Below, one piece after another: positions 27,718-35,270 of a stretch of DNA of 64,000 bases (the first letter of the stretch is position 1; each line of letters starts with the position of its first letter). The DNA is from Desulfobulbaceae bacterium DB1 (GTDB lineage Bacteria > Desulfobacterota > Desulfobulbia > Desulfobulbales > SURF-16). The notes beneath the pieces are model-generated. The model did no database searches. It was not told the origin of the DNA and saw only the letters and a program-made list of their open reading frames with translations. The position numbers and the translations under genes are program-made. Location: contig MQUF01000026.1 in NCBI GenBank assembly GCA_001914235.1, positions 62,001-126,000 on the forward strand, read 5' to 3'.

Positions 27718-27740
27718 TCTTCTCCTGACTCCTGGATTCT

Positions 27741-28523
27741 TTATCTTATTTCTTCATCGAGCCGGCGGATGTGAACGGCTTCAAGCTTGTTTGAATCCTT
27801 TGTTGTCGGGCTGATTTGAAACTCAAAGATGGTGTTCGGGTTGGAGAACACCTGCGGCTCATTTTCATACAGGGACTTGGAGCAATGAAAGAACACGGTA
27901 TGGGATTCCAGCCCTTTGTCGGGGACGAGCCGGTAATACCGCATGAAGCCGAAACCCCGATCCGCCTTGTAGTTGGCCACGGTGCCTCTTTGCCAATCCT
28001 CGCTTTCCCGGTCGATCTGGATGGGCAGCAGTCCGGGCAGCAGGAACCCGGACAAATAAAAGTCGGCCTCTTCCTTCAGTGCCGTGCTGACATTGTGAAA
28101 ACCGATCACCTCCACCCGACATCCTTTGTTCTGCAGGGCGCTGACCAAACGGAGGAAATCTCCGTCGCCGGTGACCAGCAGGATCCGGTCCAGGTTGCGG
28201 GACTGGAGGATCGCGTCAATGGCAAGATCCATGTCGGCGTTGGCCTTGGTCGTGATGGTGCCGTCCTCGTCCACATAGCGCTGCACATATTTTTTAATGA
28301 TCTTGAAGCCGCATTTGCGGAGAATATCATGGTAATTATAGAGTTTCTGCCGGTATTCCTGGTCGGTTTTGGTCCGTTCCAGATCCTCGGCCAGATAGGA
28401 GTTGGCCCGCAGCATGATGGAATCGCCGCTGTTGGCGAGATCCACCAGCACGTCATAACGCATGCCGTAGCCGCCGCAGAGGCGGATATTTTCCGCGTCA
28501 ACGTAGATGCCCGTCTTCAGCAT
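27741..28523 (-). CDS. NYN (LabA-like) nuclease-fold protein with cold-shock-like tail
   Basis: A 260-residue protein. Residues ~1-165 are a NYN/PIN-like domain with the acidic active-site set: Asp in GIYVDAENI, Asp in NADMDLAIDA and Asp in LLVTGDGDFLRLV. Residues ~180-255 resemble a cold-shock/S1-type OB domain (QRGTVANYKADRGFGFMRYY, TVFFHCS), a nucleic-acid binding unit. Together they suggest an RNA-binding endoribonuclease. ATG 28523 was chosen; the frame extends five codons further to a TTG. Upstream is a short run of ATCCCAA heptamers (28535-28560), and guaA ends 49 bases away. Confidence 0.85.
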   Translation of the reverse strand: MLKTGIYVDAENIRLCGGYGMRYDVLVDLANSGDSIMLRANSYLAEDLERTKTDQEYRQKLYNYHDILRKCGFKIIKKYVQRYVDEDGTITTKANADMDLAIDAILQSRNLDRILLVTGDGDFLRLVSALQNKGCRVEVIGFHNVSTALKEEADFYLSGFLLPGLLPIQIDRESEDWQRGTVANYKADRGFGFMRYYRLVPDKGLESHTVFFHCSKSLYENEPQVFSNPNTIFEFQISPTTKDSNKLEAVHIRRLDEEIR

Positions 28524-28571
28524 TTTCTCAACCGACAATCCGCAATCCCAAATCCCAAATCGGTAATCCTC

Positions 28572-30140
28572 TCATTCCCACTCAATGGTGCTGGGCGGCT
28601 TGGAGGAAATGTCAAAGACCACCCGGTTGACACCGCGCACCTCGTTGATGATGCGGTTGGAAATCCGGCCGAGAAGATCATAGGGCAGGCGCGACCAGTC
28701 CGCGGTCATGGCATCGACGCTGTCCACCGCCCGCAGGGCGACGACGTTTTCATAGGTGCGTTCATCCCCCATGACACCCACGGTCTGGATGGGCAGCAGC
28801 ACCGCGAATGACTGCCAGACCTTGCGGTACTGACCTGATTTTTTCATCTCTTCCAGGACGATGACATCCGCCTGACGCAAGATATGCAGCCGATCCCTGG
28901 TGACTTCGCCCATGATGCGGATACCAAGTCCCGGTCCGGGAAAGGGCTGGCGGTAAATGGCCTCTTCCGGCAGGCCGAGTTCCAGGCCGAGCTCCCGCAC
29001 CTCATCCTTGAACAGTTCGCGCAGGGGCTCGATCAGGGCGAGTTTCATCACATCCGGCAGGCCGCCGACGTTATGATGGGATTTGATCACCGCCGCCCCG
29101 CGGAAGGAAACGCTTTCTATGACATCGGGGTAGAGGGTGCCCTGGGCCAGGTATTTGACATCCCCCAGCTTGGCCGCCTCTTTTTCGAAAATTTCAATAA
29201 AGCCGTAGCCGATGCGCTTCCTTTTTTCCTCCGGATCAACCACGCCTTCAAGGCGGCCGAGAAAATAGTCTTCCGCATCCACATCAATGACGGTCAAGCG
29301 GGTTTTTTCGCGGAAATAGCGCATGAGGCTTGCGGTTTCGCCGGTGCGCATCAGCCCGTTGTTGACGTAAATACAGGTGAGCTGGGGGCCCACGGCGCGA
29401 TGGACCAGGGCTGCGGTCACCGAGGAATCGACCCCGCCGGACAGAGCGCAGATCACCTTTGCCGAGCCCACTTTTTCCCGGATGTCCCGCACCGTGGTTT
29501 CGACAAAATTGTGCATGGTCCAGTTTGGTTCGCAGCCGCACAGGCCGAAAATAAAGTTGCGCAGCACGTCGGTGCCGATCAGGGTGTGGGCCACCTCCGG
29601 ATGGAACTGCACCCCCACCAGTTTTTTGTCGTTGTGGCGGATGGCGGCATGGGGTGAGTGTTCGCTCACCGCCGAGGCGACGAACCCTGGCGGCAGCACC
29701 TCGATCCGGTCGCCATGGCTCATCCATACCTGGTACTGGGAGGAATCGGTTTCCAGCCCGGCAAAGAGTCCGCCGGTGTATTTGACTTCCAGCTCCGACT
29801 TGCCGAATTCCCGTTTCACCGCCCGCTCCACCTTGCCGCCGAGCTGCTGGGTCATGAGCTGGGCGCCATAGCAGATGCCGAGCACCGGGACACCCAGTTC
29901 AAAAAGGGCCGGGTCGCTCAAGGGCGCGTCCTCGTCGTAAACACTGGCCGGACCACCGGACAGCACTATGCCCTTGGGTTGCATCTCCTTGATTTTCGCC
30001 AGGGCCAGGGTGTAGGGATGGATTTCGCAGTACACCTTCTGCTCGCGGATGCGCCGGGCAATGAGCTGGGTTGTCTGTGAACCGAAATCAAGGATAAGTA
30101 TTTTTTCGCTGTGGATATTCATTTTCGTCATCGCTGTCAT
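28572..30140 (-). CDS. guaA: GMP synthase (glutamine-hydrolysing)
   Basis: A 522-residue enzyme converting XMP to GMP with glutamine and ATP. The N-terminal class I amidotransferase domain has the nucleophile in GICYGAQ and the His-Glu pair in GVQFHPEV. The ATP-pyrophosphatase domain has the P-loop [10 protein letters not shown] near residue 232. The C-terminal dimerisation domain ends in PPSTIEWE, the standard terminus. Three ATGs lie at the N-terminus (30140, 30131, 30122) and none has a strong ribosome-binding site. It lies 26 bases downstream of guaB in the same direction, forming a guaBA operon. Confidence 0.97.
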   Translation of the reverse strand: MTAMTKMNIHSEKILILDFGSQTTQLIARRIREQKVYCEIHPYTLALAKIKEMQPKGIVLSGGPASVYDEDAPLSDPALFELGVPVLGICYGAQLMTQQLGGKVERAVKREFGKSELEVKYTGGLFAGLETDSSQYQVWMSHGDRIEVLPPGFVASAVSEHSPHAAIRHNDKKLVGVQFHPEVAHTLIGTDVLRNFIFGLCGCEPNWTMHNFVETTVRDIREKVGSAKVICALSGGVDSSVTAALVHRAVGPQLTCIYVNNGLMRTGETASLMRYFREKTRLTVIDVDAEDYFLGRLEGVVDPEEKRKRIGYGFIEIFEKEAAKLGDVKYLAQGTLYPDVIESVSFRGAAVIKSHHNVGGLPDVMKLALIEPLRELFKDEVRELGLELGLPEEAIYRQPFPGPGLGIRIMGEVTRDRLHILRQADVIVLEEMKKSGQYRKVWQSFAVLLPIQTVGVMGDERTYENVVALRAVDSVDAMTADWSRLPYDLLGRISNRIINEVRGVNRVVFDISSKPPSTIEWE

Positions 30141-30166
30141 TAAGTGAACGGTTGAAGAGACAAGGA

Positions 30167-31627
30167 TCAGCCCATGCGGTAGTTCGGCGCCTCCTTGGTG
30201 ATGATAACGTCATGCACATGGCTTTCCTTCAAGCCCGCCGGGCTGATGCGGACGAATTTGGCCTTTTTCTGCAGCTCCTCGATGTTTTTCGCGCCAAGAT
30301 AGCCCATGCCGGAACGCAGGCCGCCGATCAGCTGATAAATGGTGTCGCAGATCGGGCCGCGATAGGGGACTTTCCCTTCGATGCCCTCGGGCACCAGTTT
30401 GGAGGGCGATTCGATATCGTCCTGAAAATAGCGGTCGCTGCTCCCCTTTTTCATGGCGCCCAGGGACCCCATGCCGCGATATCCCTTATAGGTGCGGCCC
30501 TGATAGAGGAAGGTTTCCCCCGGCGTTTCGTCGCAGCCGGCAAAAAGACCGCCGATCATGATGACGTCCGCCCCGATGCCGATGGCCTTGGTGATGTCGC
30601 CGGAGTGCTTGATGCCGCCGTCGCCGATGAGGGGGATATCATATTTTCTCGCCACCTTTTTGCAGTTGAGGATGGCGGTCAGCTGCGGCACGCCGACACC
30701 GGCGACGATGCGGGTGGTGCAGATGGAGCCCGGTCCCACCCCCACCTTGATGCAGTCGGCCCCGGCCTTGATCAGATCCTCGGCCGCCTCGGCGGTGGCG
30801 ATGTTGCCGGCAATGACCTGCATGTCCGGATAGGCGGTCTTGATGGCGCGCAGGGCGTTGATGATGTTTTTCGAGTGGCCGTGAGCGGAATCAAGCACCA
30901 GGATGTCGACTTCCGCCTTGCACAGTTTCTCCACATCGGCAAGGCTCGTGCCGACGCCGATGGCGGCCCCGACCCGCAGACGTCCCAGGCTGTCCTTGGC
31001 GGCCAGGGGATATTTCCTGATCTTTTCCAGGTCCTTGATGGTAATAAGCCCCTGCAGGTCGCCGCTGTCGTTGACCACCAGCAGTTTTTCAATGCGATGC
31101 TCGTGCAGCAGGGCCTTGGATTGTTCCAGGGTGATGCCCGCCTTGGCGGTGACCAGATTTTTACTGGTCATGACCTCCTTGACCCGCAGATCAAGATGAG
31201 AAACGAAGCGCAGATCGCGGTTGGTGACGATGCCCACCAGTTTTTTGCCTTTGAGCACCGGCACGCCGGAAATCCGATAATTGTTCATGATCTCCTTGAC
31301 TTCACCCACCGTCTGTTCCTCGCCAACGGTGATGGGGTCGACAATCATGCCGGATTCCGATTTTTTCACCTTTTTCACCTGGAGCACCTGCTCCTCGATG
31401 GACATGTTCTTGTGGACGATGCCGATGCCCCCTTCCCGGGCCATGGCAATGGCCGCCCGGTGCTCGGTTACCGTGTCCATGGCGGCGCTGACCAGGGGAA
31501 GGTTCAGGCTGATGGTACGGGTCAGACTGGTGGTCAGATTGACTTCACTGGGCAGCACCTCGGAGGCCTGCGGCACCAGGAGTAAATCATCAAAGGTAAA
31601 GGCGTATTCGATAATGTCATTCGTCAT
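30167..31627 (-). CDS. guaB: IMP dehydrogenase
   Basis: A 486-residue enzyme oxidising IMP to XMP with NAD+, the committed step to guanine nucleotides. The barrel contains the catalytic Cys loop [15 protein letters not shown] near residue 300, the phosphate site ([11 protein letters not shown]) and the flap region near 400. Two CBS domains are inserted at about 93-205 ([33 protein letters not shown]). The start follows GGAGATCACGGACA. It is the first gene of guaBA. Confidence 0.97.
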   Translation of the reverse strand: MTNDIIEYAFTFDDLLLVPQASEVLPSEVNLTTSLTRTISLNLPLVSAAMDTVTEHRAAIAMAREGGIGIVHKNMSIEEQVLQVKKVKKSESGMIVDPITVGEEQTVGEVKEIMNNYRISGVPVLKGKKLVGIVTNRDLRFVSHLDLRVKEVMTSKNLVTAKAGITLEQSKALLHEHRIEKLLVVNDSGDLQGLITIKDLEKIRKYPLAAKDSLGRLRVGAAIGVGTSLADVEKLCKAEVDILVLDSAHGHSKNIINALRAIKTAYPDMQVIAGNIATAEAAEDLIKAGADCIKVGVGPGSICTTRIVAGVGVPQLTAILNCKKVARKYDIPLIGDGGIKHSGDITKAIGIGADVIMIGGLFAGCDETPGETFLYQGRTYKGYRGMGSLGAMKKGSSDRYFQDDIESPSKLVPEGIEGKVPYRGPICDTIYQLIGGLRSGMGYLGAKNIEELQKKAKFVRISPAGLKESHVHDVIITKEAPNYRMG

Positions 31628-31734
31628 TGTCCGTGATCTCCATCAGCTTGTTGCGGGGAAAAAAATATTTGCAATATTCTATCAGATTTTTCCGGTCGGG
31701 GCGTGAAAAAATCAAAAGAGGCACGATAAAAGGC

Positions 31735-31788
31735 AAAAGGTTGACTGGGTGACCGGCGCCGTGCAACCAGTCAATCCATCAACCTTTT
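31735..31788. repeat. Hairpin between aspS and guaB
   Basis: The outer arms AAAAGGTTGA and TCAACCTTTT are perfect inverted repeats, with inner arms TTGACTGG and CCAGTCAA nested out of phase. It lies 39 bases past the aspS stop. On the minus strand it is followed by a T-rich stretch, so it may end aspS transcription; it could also be another intergenic palindrome of the kind seen throughout the window. Confidence 0.45.
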
Positions 31789-31826
31789 CACCAATCAATC
31801 GAACCGGGGAACTCCCGATAAAACCA

Positions 31827-33608
31827 CTACTTCCAGTCGGGCTGCAGATGCAGCTCGGTTAATTGTTTGCGCGCCACACCCGACGGGGCGTCGGTAAGCG
31901 GGCAGGTCGCCTTCTGGGTTTTGGGAAAGGCGATGACGTCGCGGATGGTATCGCGGCCGGCAAGCAGCATCATCAGGCGGTCGAGGCCAAAGGCCATGCC
32001 GCCGTGGGGCGGCGCGCCAAGCTCCAGGGCCTTCAAGAGAAAATCGAATTTGTCCGCCGCTTCTTCGGCGCTGATGCCCAGCGACGCAAAGATCCTGCTC
32101 TGCATTTCCTGCTGATGAATACGGATACTGCCGCCGCCTATTTCCGTGCCGTTTAAGACAAGGTCGTAGGCCCGGCTGCGCATCTTGCCGGGATCGGTGT
32201 CGAGCAGGGGCAGATCTTCCTCTCTTGGGGCGGTAAAGGGATGGTGCACCGCCACATGGCGTTTTTCCTGGTGGTCATATTCCACCAGAGGAAAGTCGGT
32301 GACCCAGAGAAAGTTGAAGGTATCCTTGTCCAGCAGGGAAAGGCGGCGGGCAAGTTCCAATCGCAGCTCGGAAAGGGCCTGGTGGACAATGGAGGGCGTG
32401 TCGGCCACGAAAAAAAGCAGATCGCCGGGCTGGGCGTCCAGGGTGGCGGCCATGTCGGCCCGTTCTTCCTCGGTGAAGAATTTGGCGATGGGCGACTGCC
32501 ACTCCCCGTCCTCTTTCACCTTGACCCAGGCCAGGCCCTTGGCCCCGTAATTGCCGACATGGGCGGTCAGATCATCAAGGTCCTTGCGGGAAAAGGCGGC
32601 ACAGCCCTTGGCGTTGATGCTTTTCACCAGTCCGCCCTTGGCCACCACGGTGCGGAAAACCTGAAAGCCGCAGTCCTTGACCACATCGGTGAGGCTGATC
32701 AGCTCAAAGCCGAAACGGGTGTCCGGTTTGTCGTTGCCGAAGCGTTCCATGGCCTCCTGATAGGTCATGCGGGGAAAAGGAGTGGTGAGCGCAATGTTCC
32801 GGGTGGCGGCAAAGAGATTTTTCATTGCCCCTTCGGCAATGCGGTAGATGTCTTCCTCGGTGATAAAGGAAAGTTCCATATCCACCTGGGTGAATTCCGG
32901 CTGGCGGTCGGCCCGCAGGTCTTCGTCCCGGAAACATTTGACGATCTGGTAGTAGCGGTCCATGCCGGCCACCATGAGCAGCTGCTTGAAGAGCTGGGGC
33001 GACTGGGGCAGGGCATAGAATTTGCCGGGATTGACCCGGCTCGGCACCAGATAGTCGCGGGCTCCCTCCGGAGTGGAGCGGGTGAGCACCGGGGTCTCGA
33101 TTTCCAGAAAATTTTCATCGTTGAGAAAGGAGCGCAGCGCCTGACATGCCTTGTGGCGCATGATGAGGTTATCCGCCATGCCGGGTCGCCGCAAATCGAG
33201 ATAGCGGTACTGGAGGCGCAGGGAATCAGACACCTCGCTTTCCTCATCTAGGGGGAAGGGCGGGGTTTTGCTGACATTAAGGATGCGCAGTTCATGGACC
33301 ATGATTTCAACGGCGCCGGTATGAAGATTTTCGTTGGCCATGCCTTCCGGTCGCTTGAAAACCCTGCCGCGCACCGCGAGTACCCATTCGCTGCGCAGGC
33401 CGTGGGCCTTGGCATGGGCCTCGCTGTTGTATTCCGGGTTGAAAACAATCTGGGTGATGCCCCAGCGGTCGCGCAGGTCAATGAAAATGACCCCGCCGTG
33501 ATCCCGCCGCCGCAGCACCCAGCCCATCAATGTTACCTCTTCATCAATATGACCAGCGCCAAGATCATTACAGCTATGGCTGCGCTTCAGCTCACCCATG
33601 GATTCCAT
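31827..33608 (-). CDS. aspS: Aspartyl-tRNA synthetase
   Basis: A 593-residue class II synthetase of the bacterial type. An N-terminal OB anticodon-binding domain (~1-110) is followed by the catalytic core with motif 2 ([20 protein letters not shown] near 220), the bacterial GAD insertion (~295-420) and motif 3 ([15 protein letters not shown] near 535). The start follows AAGGAG five bases upstream. Whether it is discriminating or also charges tRNA-Asn cannot be judged, as no gatCAB is in the window. Downstream of hisS, separated by a heptamer hairpin. Confidence 0.97.
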   Translation of the reverse strand: MESMGELKRSHSCNDLGAGHIDEEVTLMGWVLRRRDHGGVIFIDLRDRWGITQIVFNPEYNSEAHAKAHGLRSEWVLAVRGRVFKRPEGMANENLHTGAVEIMVHELRILNVSKTPPFPLDEESEVSDSLRLQYRYLDLRRPGMADNLIMRHKACQALRSFLNDENFLEIETPVLTRSTPEGARDYLVPSRVNPGKFYALPQSPQLFKQLLMVAGMDRYYQIVKCFRDEDLRADRQPEFTQVDMELSFITEEDIYRIAEGAMKNLFAATRNIALTTPFPRMTYQEAMERFGNDKPDTRFGFELISLTDVVKDCGFQVFRTVVAKGGLVKSINAKGCAAFSRKDLDDLTAHVGNYGAKGLAWVKVKEDGEWQSPIAKFFTEEERADMAATLDAQPGDLLFFVADTPSIVHQALSELRLELARRLSLLDKDTFNFLWVTDFPLVEYDHQEKRHVAVHHPFTAPREEDLPLLDTDPGKMRSRAYDLVLNGTEIGGGSIRIHQQEMQSRIFASLGISAEEAADKFDFLLKALELGAPPHGGMAFGLDRLMMLLAGRDTIRDVIAFPKTQKATCPLTDAPSGVARKQLTELHLQPDWK

Positions 33609-33644
33609 AGGATCTCCTTATTAAAGTTGATTTGTAAAACGGGG

Positions 33645-33731
33645 GGAGTCAGGAGTCAGAAGCCAGGAGTCAGGAGGGGGAAAGAAGTTATTCTGTCTCC
33701 TGTCTCCTGGCTTCTGACTCCTGACTCCTGA
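33645..33731. repeat. Heptamer-armed hairpin, family A, between hisS and aspS
   Basis: The left arm (33646-33677) is GAGTCAGGAGTCAGAAGCC followed by two more AGGAGTC-type heptamers. The right arm (33695-33730) is its near-perfect reverse complement, giving a stem of about 31 bp around a ~17-base loop. It begins immediately after the hisS stop codon, so it must be transcribed with hisS unless it terminates it. Confidence 0.9.
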
Positions 33732-33735
33732 TTTC

Positions 33736-35001
33736 TCAAATAATCTTTCCGGCCAGTTCCGCCGCCCAGCCCTGCATGTCGTCGTTAACGGCCAGCGGCG
33801 CCTGCTCGCTGTTTTCCATATTGCGCAGCATTGCCTCTTTTTTGTTCAGCTCCTCGTCGCCCATGATAAGGACATAACGGGCCCGCGCCTTGCCGGCCTG
33901 TTTCATCTGGTTTTTCAGGGCGCGGTCCTGATAATCCATGGTGGCGGTCAGCCCTGCTTTGCGCAAGGCGTGTGTCAGGGTGAATCCTTTCTGTTGCGCG
34001 GCGTTGCCGAGGGCCACGATAAAAATGTCCAGGCCGGCGGCCGGCGCGCCTTTCTGCTGTTGTTCCAGCAGCAGGGCCAGCCGTTCCATGCCCATGGCAA
34101 AACCGATGCCCGGCACATCCGGGCCGCCGAGCTGTTTCACCAGGCCGTCATAGCGGCCGCCGGCGCCGATCGCGCTCTGGGCGCCGAGTGCATCGGTCAC
34201 CAGCTCGAAGGTGGTTCTGGTGTAGTAGTCCAGCCCCCGCACCATGAAGGAGTTGACCGTGTAGGGGACGGCAAGCAGGTCAAGGCCCTCTTCCACCTGC
34301 TGGAAATGTTCCCGGCAGCCGGAGCAGAGATAGTCGAGAATCGACGGCGCCTCCTTATACTGCTCCCGGCAGCCGGTGCTTTTGCAGTCCAGCACCCGCA
34401 GGGGATTGGTTTCCCGTCTGCGCAGGCAGTCGTCGCAGAGGTTGTCCGCCTGGTGGAGAAAATCAAGCAGGGCCTTGTTGAAATCCGGCCGGCAGCCGGG
34501 GCAGCCCAGGGAGTTTATTTCCAGGCTTGCCGTCAGTCCCAGTTCCTTGATGATGAGCCAGGCCATGGCCATGATTTCCGTATCGATCCGCGGGTGGTCG
34601 GAACCCAGCACCTCGACGCTCATCTGGTGAAATTGCCTGAGCCTGCCCTTCTGGGGTCGTTCATGGCGGAACATGGGGCCGATGGTATACAATTTCTGCA
34701 CCGCCTTGGCGGCGTGCAGGCCGTTTTCGATGTAGGCCCGCAGCACCGGGGCCGTTCCTTCCGGCCGCATGGTGAGGGATGAGCCGTTGCGGTCAATGAA
34801 GGTGTACATCTCTTTTTCCACGATATCGGTTGTTTCGCCGATGGAGCGGACAAAGAGGTCTGTTTTTTCCAGGATCGGCACCTTGATCTCCGCCAGATCA
34901 AAGCGGTGGAAGATGGATCTGGCCGTCTGTTCGATCAACTGCCAGGTTTCCACCTCGCCGGGAATGATATCTTTAAAACCTTTCAGGGCTTTGACGCTCA
35001 C
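33736..35001 (-). CDS. hisS: Histidyl-tRNA synthetase
   Basis: A 421-residue class II synthetase. Motif 1 region near 60-80, motif 2 with RPEGTAPVLRAY and FRHERPQKGRLRQFHQM near 80-125, the HisA signature (VRGLDYYTRTTFEL near 265) and motif 3 (GFAMGMERLALLL near 310), then the C-terminal anticodon-binding domain. A cysteine-rich stretch (CPGC, CDDCLRR, CREQ, CSGCREH at about 165-230) in the insertion domain could bind zinc, as in some HisRS. The start is GTG 35001, seven bases after AGAGG. Confidence 0.96.
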   Translation of the reverse strand: MSVKALKGFKDIIPGEVETWQLIEQTARSIFHRFDLAEIKVPILEKTDLFVRSIGETTDIVEKEMYTFIDRNGSSLTMRPEGTAPVLRAYIENGLHAAKAVQKLYTIGPMFRHERPQKGRLRQFHQMSVEVLGSDHPRIDTEIMAMAWLIIKELGLTASLEINSLGCPGCRPDFNKALLDFLHQADNLCDDCLRRRETNPLRVLDCKSTGCREQYKEAPSILDYLCSGCREHFQQVEEGLDLLAVPYTVNSFMVRGLDYYTRTTFELVTDALGAQSAIGAGGRYDGLVKQLGGPDVPGIGFAMGMERLALLLEQQQKGAPAAGLDIFIVALGNAAQQKGFTLTHALRKAGLTATMDYQDRALKNQMKQAGKARARYVLIMGDEELNKKEAMLRNMENSEQAPLAVNDDMQGWAAELAGKII

Positions 35002-35020
35002 AATGTTACCTCTTACGTAA

Positions 35021-35128
35021 GTGCCTGAGGTGCCTGAAGTACTTCAAGTGCCTAAAGTTGTGGGACGTATCTGATCAGATAAAACCTTTAACTTTAGGCA
35101 CTTGAAGGACTTGAAGTACTTTAGGCAC
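35021..35128. repeat. Hairpin with CTTTAGGCA-type arms in hisS leader
   Basis: The left arm has GTGCCTGAGGTGCCTGAAG, then ACTTCAAGTGCCTAAAGTT. The right arm (35090-35128) runs AACTTTAGGCACTTGAAGG, then ACTTGAAGTACTTTAGGCAC. The arms are built from ~9-10-base units and are nearly complementary. The nonamer recurs as a direct repeat at 61346-61381. It lies in the 5' leader of hisS, 20 bases from the start codon. Confidence 0.85.
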
Positions 35129-35270
35129 TTTTCTTTCATCCCCGCAGGGGAAGGGTTGGAGTAAAAAACTGCTAAATCTATCTGAAGAAGATCGGAAAGT
35201 CAAGATATTGGGAGGAGAAAAGAAGGCGGACCAATACCGCCAATGAAAACGCACACTGCCGCGGGCACGG

